From Sulfuritalea sp. (GTDB taxonomy: Bacteria > Pseudomonadota > Gammaproteobacteria > Burkholderiales > Rhodocyclaceae), in contig JADJFK010000002.1 in assembly GCA_016708585.1 (NCBI GenBank), positions 1 to 64,000 on the forward strand: a stretch of DNA of 64,000 bases, given 5' to 3'. Shown piece by piece: positions 54,174 to 62,954 of this stretch (position 1 is its first letter; each line of letters starts with the position of its first letter). The translations under genes and the position numbers were made by a program. The notes beneath the pieces were generated by a model. It saw only the letters and a program-made list of their open reading frames with translations. It had not been told where the DNA came from and searched no databases.

Positions 54174-54341
54174 ATGGCCAAGGGCGGACGCGAAAAGATC
54201 AAGCTGGAATCCACCGCAGGAACCGGACACTTCTACACCACGACGAAGAACAAGAAGACCACCCCGGAAAAGCTGGAGTTCCTGAAGTATGACCCGAAGG
54301 CGCGCAAGCATGTCGCCTACAAGGAAGTGAAGCTGAAGTAA
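54174..54341 (+). CDS. rpmG: 50S ribosomal protein L33
   Basis: A 55-residue ORF read directly from the sequence. It opens MAKGGREKIKLESTAGTGHF and ends HVAYKEVKLK, the cysteine-free L33 form that needs no zinc. TCAGGAG stands upstream, 15 bases after the rpmB stop. Confidence 0.97.
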   Translation: MAKGGREKIKLESTAGTGHFYTTTKNKKTTPEKLEFLKYDPKARKHVAYKEVKLK

Positions 54342-54356
54342 GTCAGCGCTTCGCCG

Positions 54357-54386
54357 AAAAAAAACCCGCCGCGGCGGGTTTTTTTT
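54357..54386. terminator. Bidirectional terminator after rpmG
   Basis: Eight A, CCCGCC-GCGGCGGG core and eight T. Serves rpmG and the convergent desaturase gene. Confidence 0.92.
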
Positions 54387-54401
54387 GCCTGTTACCAGAT
54401 T

Positions 54402-55565
54402 TCAGACCGCGTAGCGCCGCAGGCGCAGCGAAAACTCTTCCAGCTGGCGAATCCCGCTCTGCTCGGCGCGCGCCACCCAGTCCTGCAGCTGCGTCACGAG
54501 CTGGTCGTGCGATGCGGCCGAACGGGCCCACAGCGCTTCCAGTTCGGCGCGCATGGCGTAGCTCCGGGACAGCGGTTCGCTTTGTGCAAGCAGTGCCGCC
54601 AGACGCTCCTTCTGCGGTGCAGCCAGGGCGGCGCGATCTTCACCGAGTAATCGCTTCATCACGCGCCCTTCGCGCGCTTCGATCTTCAGCCGGGAAAACT
54701 CTTCGGCGGCCAGCTGGCGCAGTCCCTTCATGTACTTTGCCAGGACGTCATAGCGGTGGGTGACGACCGCCTGCAACAATTCGAGGTCGATCGTCGGTCG
54801 CGCCGCGCCCAGCCGAAGTCTTGGCGCGATTTTCTTCACCCGGGCGAGACCCAGCTTTTCCATTGCGCAGATGTACATCCAGCCGATGTCGAACTCGTAC
54901 CACTTGCTGGAAAGCTTGGCCGAGGTCGCGAATGCGTGATGGTTGTTGTGCAGCTCCTCACCGCCGATCAGGATGCCGAGCGGAAAGAAATTTGTCGAGG
55001 CATCGGCGCACGCGAAATTCCGATAGCCCCAGAAGTGGCCGATGCCATTCACTACACCGGCCGCCCAAAAGGGGATCCAGGTCATTTGCACGCCCCAGAT
55101 CAGGGCACCCGGCCAGATGCCGAACAAGGCGAGATCGATGCCCAGCATGAGCAGGATCCCGAACTTGTATGGCCGGGCATAAACCTTCCGCTCCAGCCAG
55201 TCATCGGGAGTGCCGTGCCCGTAGCGCTCCAGGGTATCGGCATTGCGCGATTCCCTGACATACAGGAACACACCCGTCCATAGCACCCGGTTGATGCCGA
55301 ACACCTGCGGGCTGTGCGGATCGGCCGCCGTCTCGCACTTGGCGTGGTGCTTGCGGTGAATCGCGGCCCATTCCCTGGTGATCATGCCGGTCGTCAACCA
55401 CAGCCACAGCCGGAAGAAATGGCTGGGGACCGGACCAAGGTCGAGCGCGCGATGGGCCTGGTGCCGATGCAGAAAAATGGTGACCCCGGCGATCGTGACG
55501 TGGGTGAGTACCATGGTGACAAGTATGTAGCCCCACCAGGGAAGGTCAATGATGCCGGAGTACAT
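54402..55565 (-). CDS. Membrane fatty acid desaturase (acyl-CoA delta-9 type)
   Basis: A 387-residue integral membrane di-iron enzyme. Three histidine boxes are present: HRHQAHR (about residue 33), HRKHH (70) and HNNHH (206). Hydrophobic stretches surround them. It inserts a double bond into saturated acyl chains. The last 130 residues form a long, charged helical extension not needed for catalysis. Read alone, without an obvious operon partner. Confidence 0.9.
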   Translation of the reverse strand: MYSGIIDLPWWGYILVTMVLTHVTIAGVTIFLHRHQAHRALDLGPVPSHFFRLWLWLTTGMITREWAAIHRKHHAKCETAADPHSPQVFGINRVLWTGVFLYVRESRNADTLERYGHGTPDDWLERKVYARPYKFGILLMLGIDLALFGIWPGALIWGVQMTWIPFWAAGVVNGIGHFWGYRNFACADASTNFFPLGILIGGEELHNNHHAFATSAKLSSKWYEFDIGWMYICAMEKLGLARVKKIAPRLRLGAARPTIDLELLQAVVTHRYDVLAKYMKGLRQLAAEEFSRLKIEAREGRVMKRLLGEDRAALAAPQKERLAALLAQSEPLSRSYAMRAELEALWARSAASHDQLVTQLQDWVARAEQSGIRQLEEFSLRLRRYAV

Positions 55566-55617
55566 TCGGATCGCCTTTCATGAATGAGCGAAGTTTGCGC
55601 AGCAGGGAGAATCTTTG

Positions 55618-57855
55618 TCAATGCCTTGCGTTGCTGCGCGCCGGCGCGGTATCGGCAAGACGAAAATCAATCTTGTTGGCCTCCATGTCGACCCGGGTCA
55701 ACTGTACGCGCACCCGGTCGGACAGGCGGAAGCGCCGGCCACTGCGCTCGCCGACCATGGCATGCGATTTCTCGTCGAAATGGAAATAATCCTGCCCGAG
55801 TTCGGAAACATGGACCAGGCCTTCGACGAACACGCCATCGAGCGCGACGAAGATGCCGAATGGGACCACTGAGGAAATGCTGCCTTCGAAGACCTCGCCG
55901 ACGCGGTCCTTCATGTAGAAGCACTTGAGCCATGCCTCGACGTCGCGCGTGGCATCGTCGGCCCGGCGCTCGGTCATCGAGCAGTGCAGGCCGACTTCCT
56001 CCCACGCATTTGCCCCTCCTGTCGGCTCGTAGCGCCGTGCCGCCAGCGCCGACTTTATGGCGCGATGCACCAGCAGATCAGGATAGCGGCGGATGGGCGA
56101 GGTGAAATGCGTATAGCTCTCGTAGGCCAGGCCGAAGTGGCCGACGTTGTCCGGGCTGTAGATCGCCTGACGCAGGGAACGCAGCATCACGGTCTGCAGC
56201 AGCTGGCGATCCGGGCGCTGGCCGATCTTCTCCAGCAGCCTGGCATAGTCCTGGGCCTTGGGTGCGTCGCCGCCACCGAGCTGGAAGCCGAAGGTGCCGA
56301 GGAAGTCCCGCAATTTCGTCAAACGCTCCGGTGTCGGGCCTTCATGGATGCGATACAGCGAGGGATGCTCGCGTTCGCGCAGAAACTCCGAGGCGCAGAC
56401 GTTGGCCGCCAGCATGCATTCCTCGATCAGCCGGTGCGCCTCGTTGCGCTCGTAGGGCTCGATGCGTTCGATCTTGCCGCGGTCGTCGAAGATCATGCGC
56501 GTTTCGGTGGTTTCGAAATCGATTGCGCCACGCTTGAGGCGCTCCTTCGCCAGTTGCCGGTAGAGCGCGTCCAGCGCCTCGAGATGCGGCAGCAGCGGCG
56601 CCAGGCGCTCGCACGCCGCAGCGTCGTTCTCGTAGAGGGCCGCCGCCACTTCGGTATAGGTCAGCCGTGCGTGGGAAAACATCACCGCCGGATAGAAGCG
56701 GTAGCGCCTGATGGCACCAGTGCCGGCAATCTCCATATCGCACACCATGCACAACCGCTCGACCTGGGGATTCAACGAGCACAGCCCATTCGAAATCTTT
56801 TCCGGAAGCATCGGGATCACGCGCCGCGGAAAATACACGGAGTTGCCGCGCGCATAGGCGTCCCCGTCCAGCGCGCCGCCCGCCGTCACATAGTGCGAAA
56901 CATCGGCGATCGCCACGACCAGGCGGAAACCCTTGCCCTTGCGCTGGCAATACACGGCATCGTCGAAGTCCCGCGCCGTCTCGCTGTCGATGGTCACCAG
57001 GGGCAGGCCGGTCACGTCCTCGCGGCCCTTCCAGTCCGATTTGCGCACGGCATCGGGCAGCTTCTTCGCTTCGGCCAGAGCGGCCGGGGAAAACTCGTAA
57101 GGCAGTTCATGCTTGCGCAGCGCGATCTCGATTTCCATGCCGGGGTCGGCATAGTTGCCGAGCACCTCGACCAGGCGCCCGATCGGCTGGCCGTGCTTGC
57201 TTGGCTGCTCGATCAATTCGATCATCACCACCTGGCCGGCTTGCGCCTTGAGCGCCTTCTTCGCGCCCTTCTCGGGCGGCGCCAGCAGGATGTCCTGGCT
57301 GATGCGCTTATTCTCGGCCGCGACGAAACGCACGCCGTGTTCCTCGATCACTCGCCCCACCACGAAGCGGTTGGCCCGCTCCGTGACTTCAACGATCTTG
57401 CCCTCGGGACGGCCTTTGCGATCGACGCCGATGACCCGGGCGATGACTTTGTCGCCATGCAGCACCTTGTCCATTTCCTTGGCGGCAAGGAACAGGTCGC
57501 TACCGCCACCTTCCGGCGTCAGGAAGCCGTAGCCGTCCGGATGCCCGGTCACGCGCCCGCGCACCAGGTCCGCCTTGTCCGGAATCAGCCAGTCGCCGCG
57601 CCGGTTCTGCATCAACTGCGCTTCGCGCGCCATGGCGCCCAGCCGGCGCTGGAACGGTTCCAGTTCGAAGGCCTGGATGTCGAGAAGCCTGGCGAGGCGC
57701 TCGAATTCCAGCGGCGCCCCCTGGGCTGCCAGGGTTTCCAGGATGTACTCGCGACTCGGCAGGGGATGCTCGTACTTGGCCTTTTCACGCTCGAACTGGG
57801 GGTCGGCGCGACGCATTTTGGAAAGTGCTGCGGACTTATGCGACTTGTTTGACAA
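55618..57855 (-). CDS. rnr: Ribonuclease R
   Basis: A 745-residue 3'-5' exoribonuclease: N-terminal helical domain and two cold-shock domains, central RNB domain with the catalytic DSETARDFDDAVY, and a C-terminal S1 domain (VFEGSISSVVPFGIFVALDGVFVEGLVHVSEL, interrupted by loops). I preferred TTG 57855, ten bases after AAAGGA, because it gives MSNKSHKSAALSKMRRADP like relatives; the ATG at 57816 is the alternative. The start lies inside the -35 box of the opposite tRNA promoter. A dispersed-repeat copy falls within the gene. Confidence 0.95.
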   Translation of the reverse strand: MSNKSHKSAALSKMRRADPQFEREKAKYEHPLPSREYILETLAAQGAPLEFERLARLLDIQAFELEPFQRRLGAMAREAQLMQNRRGDWLIPDKADLVRGRVTGHPDGYGFLTPEGGGSDLFLAAKEMDKVLHGDKVIARVIGVDRKGRPEGKIVEVTERANRFVVGRVIEEHGVRFVAAENKRISQDILLAPPEKGAKKALKAQAGQVVMIELIEQPSKHGQPIGRLVEVLGNYADPGMEIEIALRKHELPYEFSPAALAEAKKLPDAVRKSDWKGREDVTGLPLVTIDSETARDFDDAVYCQRKGKGFRLVVAIADVSHYVTAGGALDGDAYARGNSVYFPRRVIPMLPEKISNGLCSLNPQVERLCMVCDMEIAGTGAIRRYRFYPAVMFSHARLTYTEVAAALYENDAAACERLAPLLPHLEALDALYRQLAKERLKRGAIDFETTETRMIFDDRGKIERIEPYERNEAHRLIEECMLAANVCASEFLREREHPSLYRIHEGPTPERLTKLRDFLGTFGFQLGGGDAPKAQDYARLLEKIGQRPDRQLLQTVMLRSLRQAIYSPDNVGHFGLAYESYTHFTSPIRRYPDLLVHRAIKSALAARRYEPTGGANAWEEVGLHCSMTERRADDATRDVEAWLKCFYMKDRVGEVFEGSISSVVPFGIFVALDGVFVEGLVHVSELGQDYFHFDEKSHAMVGERSGRRFRLSDRVRVQLTRVDMEANKIDFRLADTAPARSNARH
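56034..56057 (-). repeat. Dispersed 24-bp repeat, copy 8 (inside rnr)
   Basis: Reverse-orientation copy within rnr. The rnr coding strand reads K-S-A-L-A-A-R, a frame and direction different from the lpxK, LysR and ggt copies. Confidence 0.7.
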
Positions 57856-57883
57856 TCTGGGTTTTTCCTTTAGAATTCGCGCC
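57849..57883 (+). promoter_or_regulatory. tRNA-Leu promoter
   Basis: TTGACA (57849-57854), 16-bp spacer and TAGAAT (57871-57876), followed by the GC-rich discriminator TCGCGCC typical of stringently controlled stable-RNA promoters. The -35 box overlaps the rnr start codon on the other strand. Confidence 0.8.
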
Positions 57884-57896
57884 TCGTTTCGCGCCT

Positions 57897-57981
<85 letters not shown>

Positions 57982-58000
57982 AGCATGTGATGCGATGACG

Positions 58001-58047
58001 AAAAAAGCAAGGGCCGCCGGGTTTTACCCAACGGCCCTTGGCTTTTT
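58001..58047. terminator. Terminator between tRNA-Leu and purA
   Basis: The outer arms AAGGGCCG/CGGCCCTT enclose a smaller hairpin (GGGTTTTACCC), with A-rich and T-rich ends on both sides. It ends both converging transcripts. Confidence 0.85.
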
Positions 58048-58057
58048 GTGCGGCTGG

Positions 58058-59368
58058 TCACAGAAACGGATGCCTCAACACGATGGTTTCCTCCCGGTCC
58101 GGTCCGGTCGAAATCATGTCGATCGGCACCCCGCACAGGGTTTCCATGCGCTTGATGTAATTTTGCGCCGTCTTCGGCAGCCCGTCGAAGGACTTGACGC
58201 CCACCGTGCTTTCGCTCCAGCCGGGCATCGACTCATACACCGGTTCGCAGCGCTCCAGATCGTCCGCGCCCACGGGCAGGATGTCGGTGAACTTGCCGTC
58301 GAGTTTGTAACCGGTGCACAGCTTCATTTCCTCGATGCCGTCGAGTACGTCGAGCTTCATCACGCACAGGCCGGAAACGCCGTTGATCTGTATGGCGCGC
58401 TTCAGGGCCGCCGCGTCGAACCAGCCGCAACGGCGGGCACGACCGGTGGTAGCGCCGAATTCGTGGCCCTTGGTCGCCATGTGCTTGCCGACCGGGTCCT
58501 GCTTGTCGAGTGCGTCATAGAGTTCCGTCGGGAACGGGCCGCTGCCGACGCGGGTGGTATAGGCCTTGGTGATACCGAGCACGTAGTGCAGCATGCCCGG
58601 GCCGACGCCGGCGCCGGTCGACGCACCGCCGGCCACGCAATTCGAGGAGGTGACGAAGGGATAGGTACCGTGGTCGATGTCGAGCAAGGTACCCTGCGCA
58701 CCCTCGAACAGGATGTTGGCGCCACCCTTGTGGGCCTCGTATAGCGATCGGGGCACGTCGGCGATCATCCTGGTAAGCCGCGGCGCCAGGGCCATGGCGC
58801 CGTCGAACACCTGCTGGAAATCGACGGGATCGGCACCGAGATAATTCTTCAGCGTGAAGTTGTGGTAATCGAGGACTTCGGCGAGCTTTTCGGCAAAGCG
58901 CTTGGGGCGCAGCAGGTCCTGCACGCGCATGCCGCGCCGCGCGACCTTGTCTTCGTAGGCCGGTCCGATCCCGCGCCCGGTCGTACCGATCTTCTTGGCC
59001 CCCTTGGCCGCCTCGCGCGCCATGTCGAGCGCCTGATGGTAGGGCAATATCAGCGTGCACGCCTCGGAAATGCGCAGGCGCGCGTCGGCATCCACCCCCG
59101 CCGCCCTGAGTTCGTCGAGCTCCTTGGTCAGGGCTTCGGGGGACAACACGACGCCGTTGCCGATGTAGCAGGTGACACCGTCGCGCAGGATACCGGACGG
59201 CACCAGGTGCAGTACCGTCTTCTTGCCACCGATGACCAGGGTATGACCGGCATTGTGTCCGCCCTGGAAGCGCACCACAGCCTGCGCATGGTCGGTCAGC
59301 CAATCGACGATCTTGCCCTTGCCTTCGTCGCCCCACTGGGTGCCGACGACCACGACGTTCTTTGCCAT
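58058..59368 (-). CDS. purA: Adenylosuccinate synthetase
   Basis: A 436-residue GTP-dependent enzyme (IMP + Asp to adenylosuccinate). The GTP loop GTQWGDEGKGK is near the N-terminus, and QGGHNAGHT and TTGRGIGPAYEDK follow. It starts one base after the hisZ stop, in the standard hisZ-purA order. Confidence 0.97.
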   Translation of the reverse strand: MAKNVVVVGTQWGDEGKGKIVDWLTDHAQAVVRFQGGHNAGHTLVIGGKKTVLHLVPSGILRDGVTCYIGNGVVLSPEALTKELDELRAAGVDADARLRISEACTLILPYHQALDMAREAAKGAKKIGTTGRGIGPAYEDKVARRGMRVQDLLRPKRFAEKLAEVLDYHNFTLKNYLGADPVDFQQVFDGAMALAPRLTRMIADVPRSLYEAHKGGANILFEGAQGTLLDIDHGTYPFVTSSNCVAGGASTGAGVGPGMLHYVLGITKAYTTRVGSGPFPTELYDALDKQDPVGKHMATKGHEFGATTGRARRCGWFDAAALKRAIQINGVSGLCVMKLDVLDGIEEMKLCTGYKLDGKFTDILPVGADDLERCEPVYESMPGWSESTVGVKSFDGLPKTAQNYIKRMETLCGVPIDMISTGPDREETIVLRHPFL

Positions 59369-59369
59369 T

Positions 59370-60533
59370 TCAGTCTTCCTTGAGGGATTCAATGATCCAG
59401 TTGTCGCCGCTGCGGACCAGAATCCGGTCGCAGCCGGCTTCGCGCCATGTCCCGTCGTGGCCGGGCAGGGCCAGCACCACACGCTCTCCCTGCGCACGCA
59501 AACGCATGGCCTCGGCGTGCATGGCATCATCCTCGGGCCAGGGGGCGAGAATCGCGCCGCGCGGCTCGCCATCCGGCGACAGGCGCGCAAGTTCACGCAA
59601 GTCCATGGAAAATCCGGTGGCCGGTCGGGGGCGGCCAAAGGTCCGGCCGAAATCGTCATAGCGGCCGCCAAGCGCAACGGCCGCAGGACTGCCAGCGCAA
59701 TAGGCGGCAAACACAACCCCGCTGTGATAGTGGTAGCCACGCAGGTCGGCCAGGTCGAAGGACAGAGGCAGGTCGGCGAGTGCATCCGCCAGGCGCTGCA
59801 AATCGGAAAGTGCGGCAGCGATCTCGGGCAGGGCAGGCAAGGTCTTTGCCGCACGGGCCAATACTTGCCGGTCGCCGTAAAGTTCAGGCAGGGCCAGCAA
59901 TGCCGAGCGGACCGGATCAACCACCGAGTTCAGCAGTTCGCGCACGGCCGGCACGTCCTTGCCCTGCAGGGCGCCAAACAGTTCTTCTTCAGCCTCGGGC
60001 GCCAAGCCAGCCTTCCTGGCAAGGGCACGAAAAACCGTGACGTGCCCGAGGTCAAAACGCAAAACCTTGATGCCGCAACGGCTCAGGGCTCCGGCAAGCA
60101 AGCGGATCACCTCGATATCGGCTTCCAATGCGGCATGGCCGTAGAGTTCGGCACCGATCTGCAGGGGTTCGCGCGTCGCATTGAAGCCGGCCGGCAGCGT
60201 GTGCAGGGCGCTGCCGCAGTAGCACAGCCGGGTAACACCCTTGCGGTTCAGCAGGTGCGCGTCGATGCGCGCCACCTGGGGCGTGATGTCGGCGCGCAGG
60301 CCCATGCTGCGCCCAGAGAGCTGATCGACCAGCTTGAAGGTGCGCAAATCCAGATCGTGGCCGCTGCCGGTGAGCAGCGATTCGACGTATTCGAGCATCG
60401 GCGGGATGACAAATTCATAGCCGTTGCCGGAAAACTCGTCGAGCAGGGCGCGGCGCAGCGCTTCGATGCGCGCGGCATCGCGTGGCAGCACGTCTTCGAT
60501 CGCTTCGGGCAGAAGCCAGCGCCGGTTCGCCAT
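59370..60533 (-). CDS. hisZ: ATP phosphoribosyltransferase regulatory subunit
   Basis: A 387-residue HisRS-like protein without tRNA-synthetase function; it regulates short-form HisG in histidine synthesis. WLLPEAIEDVLPRDAARIEALRRALLDEF, DLRTFKLVDQLSGRSMGLRADITPQVARIDA (split) and ALGGRYDDFG are recognisable. HisG itself is not in the window, but hisZ implies the short type. Between DUF2065 and purA. Confidence 0.95.
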   Translation of the reverse strand: MANRRWLLPEAIEDVLPRDAARIEALRRALLDEFSGNGYEFVIPPMLEYVESLLTGSGHDLDLRTFKLVDQLSGRSMGLRADITPQVARIDAHLLNRKGVTRLCYCGSALHTLPAGFNATREPLQIGAELYGHAALEADIEVIRLLAGALSRCGIKVLRFDLGHVTVFRALARKAGLAPEAEEELFGALQGKDVPAVRELLNSVVDPVRSALLALPELYGDRQVLARAAKTLPALPEIAAALSDLQRLADALADLPLSFDLADLRGYHYHSGVVFAAYCAGSPAAVALGGRYDDFGRTFGRPRPATGFSMDLRELARLSPDGEPRGAILAPWPEDDAMHAEAMRLRAQGERVVLALPGHDGTWREAGCDRILVRSGDNWIIESLKED

Positions 60534-60538
60534 GACGG

Positions 60539-60724
60539 TCAGCGGAATACGGTGAGCAGAACCACGCCGACCAGCATCGAGGACAAACCGATGAAGCGGA
60601 TCTGCCCATCGCTCAATTCCGTCACGCGCCGGAAAGTTTCGCGCCATATGCGCGGCGCGAGAAACGGCAGGAGGCCTTCGATCACCAGCATCAGGGCGAA
60701 AGCCAGCAGCAGGAGATTGAGCAT
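60539..60724 (-). CDS. Small DUF2065 membrane protein
   Basis: A 61-residue protein with two hydrophobic segments: MLNLLLLAFALMLVIEGLLPFLAP and FIGLSSMLVGVVLLTVF. DUF2065 proteins are found regularly behind hflC; no function is known. Confidence 0.9.
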   Translation of the reverse strand: MLNLLLLAFALMLVIEGLLPFLAPRIWRETFRRVTELSDGQIRFIGLSSMLVGVVLLTVFR

Positions 60725-60746
60725 CGCAAACCGGTACCGATCCTGA

Positions 60747-61622
60747 TTACTTGCCCTTGCCGCTGTTCTTCAGGTATTTGAAGAACTCGGAATTGGGCTC
60801 GATTACCATGAGGTCGCTCTTGTTGCGGAAGCTGCCGCGATAGGCTTCGAGGCTGCGATAGAAGGCATAGAACTCGGGATTTTCGCCGAAGGCACGGCCG
60901 TAGATCCCGGCGGCCTTGGCGTCACCCTCGCCCTTGATCTTCTGCGCATCACGATAGGCCTCGGCGAGGATAACCTCCCGCTGCCGGTCGGCATTGGCCT
61001 TGATCTTTTCGGCTTCGGCGGCGCCTTCCGCACGCAGTTCGCTGGCCACGCGCTTGCGTTCGGTTTCCATGCGGCGATACACCGACTCGGAAACTTCCGG
61101 CGGCAGGTCGACCCGCTTCAGTCGCACGTCGACGATTTCGACGCCGATCGCGCGCATTTCCGCATCGGCTTTCTTCTTCACCACGACCATGATGTCATCG
61201 CGCGCACCGGAAACGACATCATGCACCGTGCGCCGGCCGAATTCTTCGCGCAAGCCGGCATTGACGGTCTGTGACAGTCGCGTCTTGGCCAGGGTTTCGT
61301 CACCGCTCACCGACACGTAGTATTGCTTGACGTCGTGGATGCGCCATTTGACGAAGGAATCCACCAGTACCGGCTTCTTCTCGGCGGTCAGGAAGCGCTC
61401 AGGCTCGGGCGAATCGAGGGTCAGGATGCGCTTGTCGAAGATCTTCACGTTCTGGATCAGCGGCCATTTGAAGGCAAGGCCCGGTTCGGAAACGACTTCC
61501 TTGATTTCACCAAGCTGGAAAATGATCGCGAACTGCCGCTGATCGACGGTAAATATCGTCATGGCGAACAGCGCCAGCAAGCCAAAGACGAACGAGGCAA
61601 CGAAGGAAAGGTGGCGCTGCAT
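60747..61622 (-). CDS. hflC: Protease modulator HflC
   Basis: A 291-residue SPFH/band-7 protein with an N-terminal membrane anchor (FVFGLLALFAMTIFTV). With HflK it forms a large complex around FtsH and limits its action. VDLPPEVSESVYRRMETERKRVA is family text. It starts on the last base of the hflK stop. Confidence 0.96.
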   Translation of the reverse strand: MQRHLSFVASFVFGLLALFAMTIFTVDQRQFAIIFQLGEIKEVVSEPGLAFKWPLIQNVKIFDKRILTLDSPEPERFLTAEKKPVLVDSFVKWRIHDVKQYYVSVSGDETLAKTRLSQTVNAGLREEFGRRTVHDVVSGARDDIMVVVKKKADAEMRAIGVEIVDVRLKRVDLPPEVSESVYRRMETERKRVASELRAEGAAEAEKIKANADRQREVILAEAYRDAQKIKGEGDAKAAGIYGRAFGENPEFYAFYRSLEAYRGSFRNKSDLMVIEPNSEFFKYLKNSGKGK

Positions 61623-62890
61623 TATCGCTCTCCCCTTTCACGCGAGCCCAGGTTGCCGCGCGTGCGTGCATCGCCCGGCGCCGAACGCTCGGTCTGCGGC
61701 GGCGCTTCGGGCGTGGCAACCGCCGCTCCCGGATTCACGCGCGGGACGGGGGCCACCTCGACCGTCGCCGGTGCGGCAGTTGCGGCACCGGCCGCCTGCA
61801 TCAGCTTGTCCAGCGGTAGATACAGCAGATTGCCGGGCCCCTTGGAATCCAGCATCACTTTGCTGGTATTGGCGTAGACCTGTTGCACGGTTTCGAGATA
61901 CATCCGGCTGCGCGTTACTTCCGGTGCCTTGCTGTATTCCGTAAGAACCTGCTTGAAGCGCGACGCATCGCCCTCGGCGGTGACGATGATGCGCTGGCGG
62001 TAGCCGGTGGCCTCCTCCATCAGTCGCGAAGCCGCGCCGCGCGCCCGCGGAATGACGTCGTTGGCGTAGGCCTCGCCTTCGTTCTTCTGCCGCTCGCGAT
62101 CCTGTCCCGCCTTGACCGCGTCATCGAAGGCAGCCTGCACCTGTTCCGGCGGCTGGGTACTCTGCATGTTGACCGAGCGGACCAGGATGCCGGTCTTGTA
62201 GCGATCAAGGATGTCCTGGATCAGCTTCTGGGTATTCGCGGCGATCTGGTCGCGTCCCTCGTAGAGCACGAAGTCCATCTTGCTCTTGCCGACCACTTCG
62301 CGGATCGCGGTTTCCGCCGCCTGCATGACGGCATCATCAGGGTGGCGATTGTTGAACAGGTAGGCCTGCGGATCCGACAGCAGGTACTGCACGGCGAACT
62401 GGACATTGACGATGTTCTCGTCGTCGGTCAGCATCAGGGCTTCCTTCAGCACCTTGTTCTTGTCCGAGCCGCGATAGCCGACTTCGACCGTGCGCACGCC
62501 GGTGACATTGACGATCTCGTGGGTCTGGATCGGCCACGGCAGGCGCCAGCGCAGGCCCGGATCGGTGGCTTCCTTGAAGCGACCGAACTGCAACACCACG
62601 CCGCGCTGCGAGGCATCGACGATATAGAAACTGCTGCCCAGCCAGACCACCGCCACCAACGCAAGGATGATGCCGATGCCGCCACCGAACTGCCTGGGGC
62701 TGATCGAGGGCATACGGTTCCCAGCGCCATCTCCGCCGCCGTCACCGCCACGGCCCTTGTTGCCGAACAAGCCGGACAGGCGGCGATTGAAATCGCGCCA
62801 GAGTTCTTCGAGGTCGGGAGGGCCTTGATTGCCGCCACCGCGCTTGCCGCCACCGGGTTGATTACCCCAGCCGTGGTCGTTGAGAGACAT
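61622..62890 (-). CDS. hflK: FtsH protease activity modulator HflK
   Basis: A 422-residue SPFH protein. A Gly-rich cytoplasmic N-terminus (GWGNQPGGGKRGGGNQGPPDLEEL, in parts) precedes the anchor (IILALVAVVWLGSSFYIV), then the band-7 domain and a Pro/Ala-rich tail. The ATG at 62890 gives the family start MSLNDHGWGN; upstream in-frame codons overlap the hflX gap and look unconserved. Confidence 0.96.
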   Translation of the reverse strand: MSLNDHGWGNQPGGGKRGGGNQGPPDLEELWRDFNRRLSGLFGNKGRGGDGGGDGAGNRMPSISPRQFGGGIGIILALVAVVWLGSSFYIVDASQRGVVLQFGRFKEATDPGLRWRLPWPIQTHEIVNVTGVRTVEVGYRGSDKNKVLKEALMLTDDENIVNVQFAVQYLLSDPQAYLFNNRHPDDAVMQAAETAIREVVGKSKMDFVLYEGRDQIAANTQKLIQDILDRYKTGILVRSVNMQSTQPPEQVQAAFDDAVKAGQDRERQKNEGEAYANDVIPRARGAASRLMEEATGYRQRIIVTAEGDASRFKQVLTEYSKAPEVTRSRMYLETVQQVYANTSKVMLDSKGPGNLLYLPLDKLMQAAGAATAAPATVEVAPVPRVNPGAAVATPEAPPQTERSAPGDARTRGNLGSRERGER

Positions 62891-62954
62891 GAGTATTCCG
62901 GCTATCACGTGTGTATTTTCTGGGTAGTAGAAGAGAGAAGCGGTAAGAGAATTC